From Kitasatospora sp. MAP5-34 (GTDB lineage: Bacteria > Actinomycetota > Actinomycetes > Streptomycetales > Streptomycetaceae), in assembly GCF_029894335.1 (NCBI RefSeq), contig NZ_JARXZC010000040.1, positions 1-64,000 on the forward strand: DNA of 64,000 bases, in the 5' to 3' direction. Below are positions 56,540 to 64,000 of the stretch, one piece after another (position 1 is the stretch's first letter; each line of letters opens with the position of its first letter). Both the position numbers and the translations under genes were made by a program. The notes below the pieces were generated by a model. That model saw nothing but the letters and a program-made list of their open reading frames with translations, ran no database searches and was not told the origin of the DNA.

Positions 56540-57067
56540 ATGACCACCCCGCCGACCGACACCGCTGCGGAACTCGCCGACGCGCTGACCCGGGCGATGA
56601 AGCGGATCCGGCGGCAGAGCATGCGGCAACTGGAACCGCACGGCATCACCCCTGGCCAGGCCCGCGCACTCCGCACCCTCGCGCACGCCCCGGGCTGCGA
56701 GGGCCGGGAGGCGATGCGGCTCAGCGACCTGGCCGACCGGCTGCACATCGCCCCGCGCTCGGCGACCACCGTGGTGGACGCCCTGGAGGAGGCCGGCCTG
56801 GTCGAGCGGACCCCGGACCCGGCGGACCGGCGCGCCGTCCGGCTCGTCCTGACGGCGGCCGGGCACTCGGCCCTGGAGCGGATCGGGCAGGTCAGACACG
56901 AAGTCGCGCAGGAGTACTTCGGACCGGTCAGTCAGGCCGACCAGGACGCGCTGCTGCAGGCACTACGGGTCGCCGAGGCCGCGTACGAGAGCCGGTTCCA
57001 CGCGTCGGCTCCGGCGGTGCCGACAGCTGCGACCGCTGCGACCACCGAGGCCCACGCAGGGCGGTGA
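56540..57067 (+). CDS. MarR family transcriptional regulator
   Basis: 175 aa. Winged helix: recognition region LADRLHIAPRSATTVVDALE and wing DPADRRAVRLVLTAAG. Long C-terminal Ala/Thr tail. ATG with GGGAG upstream. It converges on, and overlaps by 140 nt, the EamA exporter gene. Confidence 0.87.
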   Translation: MTTPPTDTAAELADALTRAMKRIRRQSMRQLEPHGITPGQARALRTLAHAPGCEGREAMRLSDLADRLHIAPRSATTVVDALEEAGLVERTPDPADRRAVRLVLTAAGHSALERIGQVRHEVAQEYFGPVSQADQDALLQALRVAEAAYESRFHASAPAVPTAATAATTEAHAGR

Positions 57068-57932
57068 GGCCGATCCCGACGATCACCAGCACCGCCGCCC
57101 CGGTCGTCACCGCACTGATCCGCTCGCCGAGCAGCAGCCAGGACGAGGACATCCCGAAGACCGGCACGAGCAGCGAGTACGGCGCGACGGCGGACGCCTC
57201 GTAGGTCCGGAGCAGGAAGCTCCAGGCGACGAAGCCGAACAGGGTGGACAGCAGCCCGACATAGGCGAGCGCGCCGACGCCCGTCGCGGTGATGCCGGTC
57301 AGCGCGTGCAGATCGGCCGTCGGCCCTTCGACCAGCAGCGAGAGCCCGAGCAGCGGCAGCGGCGGGACGACACTGATCCAGACCATCCAGCGCAGCGCGT
57401 CCGGCGGCGCCGCCTTCCGGGTCAGCACGTTGGACAGCCCCCAGAACACCGCCGCGCCGATCACCAGGGCGAACGCCCCGATCGGCCCGGCCGCACCGCC
57501 CGCACCCTGGTCGACGGCTGCCAGGCAGATCCCGGCGAAGGCCGTCGCGAGACCCACGAGCCGACGTCCGGCCAGCCGCTCGCGCAGCATGACGGTGGCG
57601 AACAGGGCGGTGAAGATCGCCTGGCTCTGCAGCACCAGCGAGGACAGCCCGGCCGGCATCCCGGCGTGCATCCCGAGGAAGAGCAGACCGAACTTGACGA
57701 TGCCGAGCGTGCAGCCGACCAGCAGGATCCAGCGCCAGGAGACCTTGGGCCGGCCGACGAAGAACACCGCCGGCACCGCCACCACGGCGAAGCGCAGCGC
57801 GCAGAACAGCAGGGGCGGGAAGTTCTCCAGGCCGACGTGGATCACCACGAAGTTCAGGCCCCAGACGGCAGCGATCAGCACTGCCAGGGCGATGTGACGA
57901 GGGGTCATGGTGGAGTTCGGGGAAGCCGACAT
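56928..57932 (-). CDS. EamA family drug/metabolite exporter
   Basis: 334 aa with ten membrane segments in two EamA repeats (ALAVLIAAVWGLNFVVIHVG at the start; ATGVGALAYVGLLSTLFGFV in repeat two). A charged, Pro/Arg-rich tail of about 50 residues lies in the MarR overlap. I start at ATG 57932 (MSASP); MTPRHI at 57908 is possible. Divergent from the LysR gene, the usual regulator-exporter pairing. Confidence 0.86.
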   Translation of the reverse strand: MSASPNSTMTPRHIALAVLIAAVWGLNFVVIHVGLENFPPLLFCALRFAVVAVPAVFFVGRPKVSWRWILLVGCTLGIVKFGLLFLGMHAGMPAGLSSLVLQSQAIFTALFATVMLRERLAGRRLVGLATAFAGICLAAVDQGAGGAAGPIGAFALVIGAAVFWGLSNVLTRKAAPPDALRWMVWISVVPPLPLLGLSLLVEGPTADLHALTGITATGVGALAYVGLLSTLFGFVAWSFLLRTYEASAVAPYSLLVPVFGMSSSWLLLGERISAVTTGAAVLVIVGIGLTALRGPRWSQRSQLSAPPEPTRGTGSRTRPRRPVVPAAARPGRPD

Positions 57933-57959
57933 GGGTCGAGCATGGCCGAGCAGAACCGT

Positions 57960-58005
57960 GTAGCACCAGCGATGAATTCTGGGGTGCACACATTAGTATT
58001 GCTAC
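57960..58005. promoter_or_regulatory. Candidate LysR operator
   Basis: The gap between the exporter and its LysR gene holds GTAGCA (57960-57965) and its inverse TGCTAC (58000-58005), and a T-N11-A-type box TAGTATTGCTA (57994-58004). The LysR ATG directly follows, so its mRNA may be leaderless. Confidence 0.4.
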
Positions 58006-58905
58006 ATGATGGATCTCGGGCGGTTGCGGGCGCTGCGCGCTGTTGCGGTACACGGCTCGATCGGCGGGGCGGCGACCGCGCTGGGGTTCACACCCTCGGC
58101 GGTCTCCCAGCAGATCTCCAAGCTGGAGCGGGAGACCCGCACGGTACTGCTGGAGCGTCAGGGTCGGGGTGTCGTGCTCACCGACGCCGCTCGTGAGCTG
58201 TCCGAGACGGCGCAACGCGTCCTGGCCCTGGTCGAGCAGGCCGAGGTGACCTTGGAGGAGCAGCGCGGACAGGCGGTCGGACGCCTGCTGGTCGCGGCCT
58301 TCGCGACCGGCGCACGCGGGCTGCTCCCGGCAGTACTCGCCGACCTGCGGAAGCGCTGCCCCGAACTGGACGTACGGCTACTGGAGAGCGACCCGTACCC
58401 GGCCGCCGAGCTGGTGGCGCGCGGGGAGGTCGACCTGGCCATCGTCCAGGACTGGCCGACGGTACCGCTGCCGGTCCAGGAGGGCCTGTCCCGGCTGGAC
58501 CTCGGCACCGACCCGGTGGACCTGCTGCTGCCCGCCGAGAACCCGTTGGCCCGGCTGGCCGTGGTACCGGTCGCGCGGATGTGCGGGCAGCGCTGGATCA
58601 GCGTGCCGGCCGGCAACATCTGCCACGACTGGCTGGTGCGGACCATGCGGGAGGTCGGGGAGGAGCCCGATGTGCGGTACCAGGTGGGCGAGTTCGAGAC
58701 CCAGATCGCGTTGATCGCGGCCGGGCTCGGGGTCGGCCTGGTGCCCCGGCTGGGACGCGGACCGCTGCCGCCGGGGGTGGTCGCCCGACCCGTGGTGCCC
58801 GAGCCCGCCCGCCGGGTGTTCGCACTCTGGCGCACTCAGACCTCGCGGCGGCCCGCGATAGCGGCGGCACTGGAGGCCGTCCGGAAGCACTGGGACGCGC
58901 GGTGA
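58006..58905 (+). CDS. LysR family transcriptional regulator
   Basis: 299 aa. N-terminal winged helix (GSIGGAATALGFTPSAVSQQ) and effector-binding domain (LLVAAFATGARGLLPAVLAD). It probably controls the divergent EamA exporter 73 bp away. Normal length and no oddities. Confidence 0.92.
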   Translation: MMDLGRLRALRAVAVHGSIGGAATALGFTPSAVSQQISKLERETRTVLLERQGRGVVLTDAARELSETAQRVLALVEQAEVTLEEQRGQAVGRLLVAAFATGARGLLPAVLADLRKRCPELDVRLLESDPYPAAELVARGEVDLAIVQDWPTVPLPVQEGLSRLDLGTDPVDLLLPAENPLARLAVVPVARMCGQRWISVPAGNICHDWLVRTMREVGEEPDVRYQVGEFETQIALIAAGLGVGLVPRLGRGPLPPGVVARPVVPEPARRVFALWRTQTSRRPAIAAALEAVRKHWDAR

Positions 58906-58935
58906 GGGTCGGCTACAGGTGGTCTCCGGTGGCCC

Positions 58936-59691
58936 TCAGGTGGTGAAGCCGATCACCAGCCACATGAAGCCGACGCCCGCGAGGGTGCAGAGCAGTGTGG
59001 TGCGGGACGGGTGCGGGCTGTGCGCCTCGGGGAGGATGTCGGAGGTCGCCAGGTACAGCAGGAACCCGGCGAAGTAGCCGAGGTACAGGCCGAGCACGTG
59101 CTCCGGGATGGTGAAGAGCAGCGTGATCCCGGCGCCCGTGATCGGCGCCAAGGCGTCCGCGCCGAGCAGGGCCACTGCGCGGCGGCGGTCGTTCCCGTAC
59201 ATCCGGGTGATGGTGTAGGTGTTGAAGCCGTCCGCGAAGTCGTGCGCCACGACGGCGATCGCCACCGCCGTGCCGACGGTGCCGCCGGCCTGGAAGGCAG
59301 CGCCGATCGCGAAACCGTCCATCAGACTGTGCCCGACCAGCGCCCCGGCCGCAACGAGACCGACCCCCTGTCTTCGGCCGTGGCCGTGCTGGTGGCCATG
59401 GGTGTGGGCGGCGTACTCGCCCTCGTGCCCTCGGTGGATGGCCACGGCGCGCTCCACTATGTGGATCGAGAGGAACCCCGCCGCGAACATCAGCAGCGAC
59501 TTCGGTACACCGTGCAGCTCGCCCGGCGCGGCGTGGATCGCCTCGGGAAGCAGGTCGAAGGCCACCACCCCGAGCATCAGCCCGGCCGCCAGACCGAGGA
59601 CCAGGTGCCGCCGGTCCCCGGTGCGCTGGGCGACGTAACCGCCGATCAGGGTCATCAGGAAGGCGCCGGCGGCGACGAGTATCGCAGTCAT
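58936..59691 (-). CDS. ZIP family metal transporter
   Basis: 251 aa, eight membrane segments. A His-rich cytoplasmic loop (AAHTHGHQHGHG, residues 95-106) precedes helix 4 HSLMDGFAIG (H121) and helix 5 AHDFADGFN (H150, D151, D154), the metal-site motifs. Likely imports zinc or another divalent metal. ATG 59691 with GGGAGG 7 nt upstream. Confidence 0.92.
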   Translation of the reverse strand: MTAILVAAGAFLMTLIGGYVAQRTGDRRHLVLGLAAGLMLGVVAFDLLPEAIHAAPGELHGVPKSLLMFAAGFLSIHIVERAVAIHRGHEGEYAAHTHGHQHGHGRRQGVGLVAAGALVGHSLMDGFAIGAAFQAGGTVGTAVAIAVVAHDFADGFNTYTITRMYGNDRRRAVALLGADALAPITGAGITLLFTIPEHVLGLYLGYFAGFLLYLATSDILPEAHSPHPSRTTLLCTLAGVGFMWLVIGFTT

Positions 59692-59810
59692 CCAAAGCCT
59701 CCCGACAGAACCCACCCGAGCCCAGCCTGTGCGGCCCGGCGGAGCCCCGCGCGCGGGCTGGGCCGTCGGGGTGACGACCCGTGGCCAGGTCGGGGGCGAG
59801 GTGCTTGGAC

Positions 59811-59878
59811 CGGTCGGTCTTTGCCGGTCTTTGCCGGTCTTTCCGGTCGGTCTTGCCGGTCGGTCTTGCCGGTCGGTC
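59811..59878. repeat. 10- and 13-bp tandem repeats downstream of the Mrr-like gene
   Basis: Plus-strand units GGTCTTTGCC (three copies, one shortened), then GGTCGGTCTTGCC (two or three copies). The array begins right after the Mrr-like gene's stop on the minus strand and ends about 120 bp before the ZIP start. Slippage-prone; no hairpin stem is obvious. Confidence 0.8.
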
Positions 59879-61609
59879 TCAGTCCCCGGTCGAGAGCGGC
59901 AGGCCGAGGTGGGTACTGGTGAGTTCTCGTACGCCGTCGCCGTCGACCAGGTGGATCTGCTGGTACTCCGCGCTGCCCGCCAGGTCGAGGGCCGCCTCCG
60001 CGAACCGCCCACAGGTGAGCCGCAGGCCCCGGTCGGCCCCCTCCTCGCGCACGGCGTCCACCAAGGTCCGCAACTCCTCCTTCTCCACCGGTGACGCCCC
60101 CCGGGACGCCCAGACCACCCAGCGGCCCGGCAGCCCGCTGCGCGGGCCGCCCTCACCCGTGGCGACCAGCCCGGCCGGTCCGCGCAGCCGTACGCTCCAC
60201 TCGGCGAGACCACCCCGGGTGAGCAGCTCCCTGACCAGGTGAGCGAACTCGTTCGACGAGAGGTCGGCCGCCGAGGGGACGGTGAGACCGGCGATACCGC
60301 TGGGCTCCACACCGGCGAGCGCGTACGGGTCGGGGGTGACCACGGCGGCCAGCTCGCGCAGCCGGACCAGTGCCTCGTCCTGCTCGGCATCGGTGTAGAT
60401 GCCCTCGCCCGGAACCTGCGGGGGGGCCTCGTGGGAGGCATACGACGGGTGCGAGGGATCGGGCGGGAGCAGCCGGGTGCGGCCGAGCGCGTCCCGGTCG
60501 GCGTCCACGCTGAGCAGGCAGACCGGCTCGTCCTCGGGGGTCGGCCGCAGCCAGCCGTTGAGGACGACGCCGGTCAGTATCTCGTCGGTGTCCACCGCAT
60601 CCGCCGCCTGCAACGCCCGCAGCGCGAGGCGGGCCGCCAGCCGGAGGTAGTCGGACGCCCGGTCGGCCGTCGGGCGCGGCACCGGTTCGATCTCGCCCTC
60701 GGTCGTCAGCCGGTACCCGGCGAGCGAGGGCACCAGGGCGAGCGGCGGCAGTTCGAGGTCGAGGATCGCGGTGCGGGTGAGCGGGCGGAAGACCGCGCGG
60801 CAGGGTGCCGGGAGGTCCTGGGTGGAACCCTCCGCCGCCGCCAGAGCCCGTTCGAGCAGCGACTCGACGGCGGCGGGCTCGGCCAGCCGGTACGCCCGGC
60901 GGCACTCCTCCAAGCTCTCGTTGTACTCACGGACGGCCCGGGCCCGGGCCTGCTCCGCTTGCTCGTGCGCCTCCCGGGCCGCCACCTGGCCGGAGTCGGC
61001 CGCCTCGGTCTGCCGGGTGCGCCACGCCCGCAGGTCACGCTGGTGACGCAGCCGCGCCTGCGCCAGCTCGCGCTGGTACCCGGAGTCCAGCAGCCGCCGC
61101 GACGGCGTCTCCGCCGGGTCGGCACCGGGCGCCTGGGGCGGGGCGTAGTCCGTCCAGCGCGGCTCGGCACCGCCGGTGGACTCCGGCTCGCCCGCCGGGT
61201 AGGGGCGGGGCTCGTAGCTGCGCAGCTGGCTCTCGAAGTCCATCGCGGAGACGGGCAACGCAGATCGCCGCAGCAGGTCGGCGAGCCGCTCGTGCTCGGC
61301 CTGGACGGTCAGCGTCCGATGGTGCGTCAGTGCCGCCGCCCGGCCATGGGCGGCGGCACTGGCGTCCGCACCGGTGTCCTCGTTCTTGTCCCTGCCGCTG
61401 TCCCTGTCGCTGTCGCTGTCGCTGTCCGCGCTCTCGTCGTCCGTGAGTCGCTGCTCGGGGACGACGTGCTGCTCGGGGGCATCCGCCCCGAGGTCGCGGA
61501 AGACCGCGGCCAGAAAGCCCGGCTGGAGGACTGTGGCAGTCGTCGCGGTCATCGCCGTCGTGACAGTCGTGGCAGTACCGTCCGGCTGGCCCTCGGGTGA
61601 GTACTGCAT
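59879..61609 (-). CDS. Protein with degenerate Mrr-like C-terminal domain
   Basis: 576 aa. A Thr/Ala-rich start and an acidic Ser-Asp repeat (DSDSDSDRDSGRDK, about 62-75), then a long coiled coil (about 185-260, RELAQARLRHQRDLRAWRTR), a central domain of unknown type, and a C-terminal 120 residues matching the Mrr/restriction-endonuclease fold pattern (SNEFAHLVRELLTRGG ... LTCGRFAEAALDLA ... HLVDGDGVREL). The catalytic Asp and Q/E-x-K positions read GPAGLVA and VVWASR, so nuclease activity is doubtful. ATG 61609 has GGGGGA about 9 nt upstream. Confidence 0.8.
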   Translation of the reverse strand: MQYSPEGQPDGTATTVTTAMTATTATVLQPGFLAAVFRDLGADAPEQHVVPEQRLTDDESADSDSDSDRDSGRDKNEDTGADASAAAHGRAAALTHHRTLTVQAEHERLADLLRRSALPVSAMDFESQLRSYEPRPYPAGEPESTGGAEPRWTDYAPPQAPGADPAETPSRRLLDSGYQRELAQARLRHQRDLRAWRTRQTEAADSGQVAAREAHEQAEQARARAVREYNESLEECRRAYRLAEPAAVESLLERALAAAEGSTQDLPAPCRAVFRPLTRTAILDLELPPLALVPSLAGYRLTTEGEIEPVPRPTADRASDYLRLAARLALRALQAADAVDTDEILTGVVLNGWLRPTPEDEPVCLLSVDADRDALGRTRLLPPDPSHPSYASHEAPPQVPGEGIYTDAEQDEALVRLRELAAVVTPDPYALAGVEPSGIAGLTVPSAADLSSNEFAHLVRELLTRGGLAEWSVRLRGPAGLVATGEGGPRSGLPGRWVVWASRGASPVEKEELRTLVDAVREEGADRGLRLTCGRFAEAALDLAGSAEYQQIHLVDGDGVRELTSTHLGLPLSTGD

Positions 61610-61860
61610 CGGCGGTCGTTCCCCCATGCTCGTCCGGTGTGCTCGGCGGGCCCGCTCGGCGGCGCTCCCCCACGGGAGGCCGTGACCCCCTCGGGAAGCC
61701 GTGACACAGCGGGCCCTGCCCAGCATTGTCCACCGTAACGGCGCCGGGGTCAGCCAAGCTCTCTAGTTGGCCATGGTCGGACCAACCGTCAACCAGGCAG
61801 TATGTTGATCAGCTTGGCTGTCCGTCAGCTCCCGTGTCAGTTCAGGTGTCGGTTCGCCCG

Positions 61861-63669
61861 TCAGTTCGTCCTGGTGTTGGTCAGGTGCAGCCCGATGTAT
61901 CCGACGTAGATCCGGCCGCTGCCGGAGCAGTCGTCCAGGTAGTGCAGCCGGGGAGCTGTCCGCCCACCGCCGATCCGCAGGTGCGCGCCCATGAACGCGC
62001 GCCGCGAGGAGTCGACGCACTCCGGCACCGGGAGCATCCGCTCGCGCTTCCACTTGGTGTGGCTCTCGACCGTACGGGACTCACCCCGGACCGCCTTGCG
62101 CGGCGGGAAGCGGTGGCACCCGGGCGGGGTGTGCTCGCACCACTGCTTGAAGTCGCCGTGGGCCTCGCCGCGCACGGCGGCAGCCGCGTACTCCTGAAGA
62201 GCCGTCAGCCCCTCCCAGGCCAGCCGGGCCCAGCCGGCACCCGAGCACTGGCCGTCCAGCGCGAGCGCCTCCTTCTGATCTCCGGTGAACTCCAGCAGCG
62301 GGAACTCGCGGAAGCGGCCGACCAGCTCACCGAAGTTGGCGGGCGCGCCGTCCTCGTCCGCCCGGGCCTCGGCCGCCAGCCGCGTCCGGTCCACCGCCTC
62401 TGGGCCGGCCACGGTGCAGAGCCGGCCGGTCAGCACCCGGACCTGAGCGCTGACGTGTCGCAGCGCCGCGTACTGCTCGTCGTTCTCGGCCAGCAGCCGG
62501 TACTCGCGGCGGCGCGAGCGGTAGAGACTGTGCCGGACCCGCTGGAGCTCGTCCGCCCGGAGCTGGTGGTCGGCCAGATCGGTGGCCTCGGGCCGGCTCC
62601 GCTGCGCGGCAAGCCCGGGGCCGGTTCCGGGGCCGCGCTTGGGCTCGGGCGGCACCTGCAGGACCGGGACGGCGGCGAGCAGCGGCGGCAGCGGGAGTTC
62701 AGCCGCCGCGCGGCGGGGCTCACGGGCGATCAGGGATGCCGCCCGGCGGACATCCTCCTCGATCCGGTGACGGGGCATCACCGGATGCCTGGTGCCGTCG
62801 TAACGGGAGGCCGGGTCGACCTCGGGCAGGTAGGTGCGGACGGCGCCGCCGTACACCTTGTGATACTCCAGCGCGACGTTGAACAGCGGCAGCGCCGCGT
62901 GATCCAGCACGTACAGCATGGCCAGCCCGGTGAGGTGGCGCATCAGCGGGTGGGCCAGGTCGGCCAGCCAGGTTTCGAGCGAAGCGGCGGGCGGCACGCT
63001 CGCCACCACCGTCGGGAGGCGGCGCTCGGGGTCGCACAACTCGTCGATCAGCGCGTCCACCCCGGCCGGAGTGACGAGCCGGGGCACCGGACTAACGACG
63101 GCGGGCCCGTCGGTGGCGTCGAGCAGGGCGAGCAGGGTGCGGGCCAGATCGGGCACGGGGACCCGGCCGGACGGTCGGACGCCGGAGCCGGCAGGGAGGT
63201 GTTCGGCCTCCAGACGGACCCAGGTCCGCTCGTCCGGTGCGGCGGGCGTGCTGGAGGAGGTGCTCGATGGCGTGCCGGGGAGGGTGGGAGCCACGGACTG
63301 TGCGGTGGCGATCGTGACTGTCAGCTGGTGGGTGCCGTGCGGGACCGGAGTCCGGAGGCGGCGGCGGGTGTAATGCCCGGCCCGGGCCGGGCTCTCCTGC
63401 GAGGGGACTTCGGCCAGTGGGCCGCTGTCACGGTCGAGCAGGACGCGTGCGCCGAGGCGGAGCCGCTCCGCACCAGGGGTCTGGGCGGCGGACGGGGGCT
63501 CCTCGCAGCCCTCCTGCTTCAGCCAGGCGGTCAGCAGTTGATCTGCGAGGGCGACCACGTCCTGGTGCGGCCCGGTGGTGGCAACCGTCATCCGGTAGGG
63601 CGCCGATGGGCCGAACCTGGCCAGGGCGTCGTGTGGTTGCTCTTTGAACGGGGTGTGCTCCGGAGTCAT
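61861..63669 (-). CDS. Uncharacterised 602-aa protein upstream of the Mrr-like gene
   Basis: 602 aa, soluble, with Pro/Ala/Ser linkers (TPSSTSSSTPAAPDERTWV). Helical middle (RADELQRVRHSLYRSRRREY), a Cys/His-bearing stretch (FKQWCEHTPPGCHRFPP), a basic block (TKWKRERMLPVPE) and a conserved-looking end (HYLDD ... RIYVGYIGLHLTNTRTN). I recall that C-terminal pattern from other streptomycete proteins without assigned function. ATG 63669 with GGGAGG 9 nt upstream. It precedes the Mrr-like gene by 251 bp on the same strand. Confidence 0.78.
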   Translation of the reverse strand: MTPEHTPFKEQPHDALARFGPSAPYRMTVATTGPHQDVVALADQLLTAWLKQEGCEEPPSAAQTPGAERLRLGARVLLDRDSGPLAEVPSQESPARAGHYTRRRLRTPVPHGTHQLTVTIATAQSVAPTLPGTPSSTSSSTPAAPDERTWVRLEAEHLPAGSGVRPSGRVPVPDLARTLLALLDATDGPAVVSPVPRLVTPAGVDALIDELCDPERRLPTVVASVPPAASLETWLADLAHPLMRHLTGLAMLYVLDHAALPLFNVALEYHKVYGGAVRTYLPEVDPASRYDGTRHPVMPRHRIEEDVRRAASLIAREPRRAAAELPLPPLLAAVPVLQVPPEPKRGPGTGPGLAAQRSRPEATDLADHQLRADELQRVRHSLYRSRRREYRLLAENDEQYAALRHVSAQVRVLTGRLCTVAGPEAVDRTRLAAEARADEDGAPANFGELVGRFREFPLLEFTGDQKEALALDGQCSGAGWARLAWEGLTALQEYAAAAVRGEAHGDFKQWCEHTPPGCHRFPPRKAVRGESRTVESHTKWKRERMLPVPECVDSSRRAFMGAHLRIGGGRTAPRLHYLDDCSGSGRIYVGYIGLHLTNTRTN

Positions 63670-63783
63670 GCGAGGTACCTCCCGTGGTGCGGCGGTGGGG
63701 TCTGGATTCCTCCATCGATGGGTCGGTCGTCCGGCTCCGCCCGGCAGCTGCCGGGTGTGGATCCTTGACGGGAAAACGCAAGA

Positions 63784-63811
63784 GCCCGGAGTGGAAGTTC
63801 CAACTCCGGGC
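63784..63811 (-). terminator. Terminator of a gene beyond the right edge
   Basis: 9-bp stem GCCCGGAGT/ACTCCGGGC with a 10-nt loop. On the minus strand it is followed by TCTTGCGTTTT, a U-rich tract, so it should stop transcription coming from the right. Confidence 0.7.
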
Positions 63812-63869
63812 ATGGTTAATTCGTTCGAGTGTCATCCAGGCTTCGCACAACCGCAAGTACGGCGGTACG

Positions 63870-63938
63870 GAGTATGGGCGCAGCCGAGTACGGGCGCAGC
63901 GGAGTACGGCTGCGGCGGACTACGGGCGCAGCGGACCA
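63870..63938. repeat. 16-bp tandem repeat near the right edge
   Basis: About four units of GAGTACGGGCGCAGCG-like sequence with a strict 16-bp period (AGTA at 63871, 63887 and 63903; ACTA at 63919; ACCA at 63935), with 1-4 differences between units. Confidence 0.8.
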
Positions 63939-64000
63939 CGGAGTCGATGAGCTCGGGAGTGGACGGACCTGGGAGTCAACGGCTCCACTGCGGTGCGGGG

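Larger units (their letters stand above)
63670..64000. other. Right-edge intergenic region
   Basis: 331 bp without a convincing gene. It holds a terminator-like hairpin (63784-63811), a 16-bp tandem repeat (63870-63938) and the leader of the 602-aa gene. A minus-strand gene probably ends just beyond the right edge or within the last bases. Confidence 0.5.

Noticed and set aside
59811..59878. CRISPR array
   Set aside because: Units are 10-13 bp, contiguous and without spacers; no cas genes in the window. The same applies to the arrays at 9310, 21691 and 63870.

Overview
The window is high-GC actinobacterial chromosome, most likely from the Streptomycetaceae (Streptomyces or Kitasatospora type). 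Evidence is the strong GC3 bias, frequent GTG and TTG starts, ThyX as thymidylate synthase, an actinobacterial type VII secretion locus, a GC-rich dispersed repeat typical of streptomycetes, and a gene order that, from memory, follows the core-chromosome segment SCO5745 down to about SCO5670 of S. coelicolor. No integrase, transposase, phage block, CRISPR array or tRNA was found. Nearly all of it looks like conserved core chromosome.

Layout. (1) 1-9.7 kb, all minus strand: an rRNA-operon leader at the left edge, RNase J, lysine/DAP genes dapA and dapB, thyX, an M16 peptidase, and the rpsO-pnp pair with a structured intergenic region. Two RNA-decay enzymes, RNase J and PNPase, each sit behind a marked 5' hairpin region. 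(2) 9.9-26.4 kb: a complete type VII (ESX-like) secretion locus in several divergent units: eccD(-), eccC(+), an amino-acid permease(+), mycP(-), esxA and esxB(-), eccB(-), eccE(+), an uncharacterised gene coupled to eccE(+), and a Pro/Gln-rich ParA/MinD-like ATPase(+). (3) 26.5-39.6 kb, minus strand: the translation-factor operon rimP-nusA-ylxR-infB-ylxP-rbfA-nrnA-truB, then a 1121-aa degenerate trypsin-like/STAND NTPase protein, then ribF. (4) 40-43.8 kb: a ferritin-like lipoprotein, a kinase-like protein with altered active-site residues, and two GNAT acetyltransferases. (5) 43.9-47.9 kb, minus strand: the MEP-isoprenoid pair ispG and dxr with a site-2 protease between them. (6) 48-56 kb: an aldehyde dehydrogenase, a PucR regulator, an orphan VirD4/TraG-like membrane ATPase, gabT, a PAP2 phosphatase and a DUF2218 protein, suggesting an amine/GABA catabolic neighbourhood. 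(7) 56.5-64 kb: MarR, EamA exporter, LysR, ZIP transporter, then two large minus-strand genes of unclear role, one ending in a catalytically degenerate Mrr-like domain, surrounded by short tandem repeats.

The most interesting items are the degenerate protease/NTPase protein inside the translation operon, the Mrr-like gene plus its 602-aa neighbour, the iterated 17-bp repeats at the eccB start, the long hairpin against the RNase J ribosome-binding site, and the unassigned gene coupled to eccE. Start codons were set from ribosome-binding sites and family N-termini, so several differ from the longest possible frame. All family assignments come from reading motifs; no database search was run.
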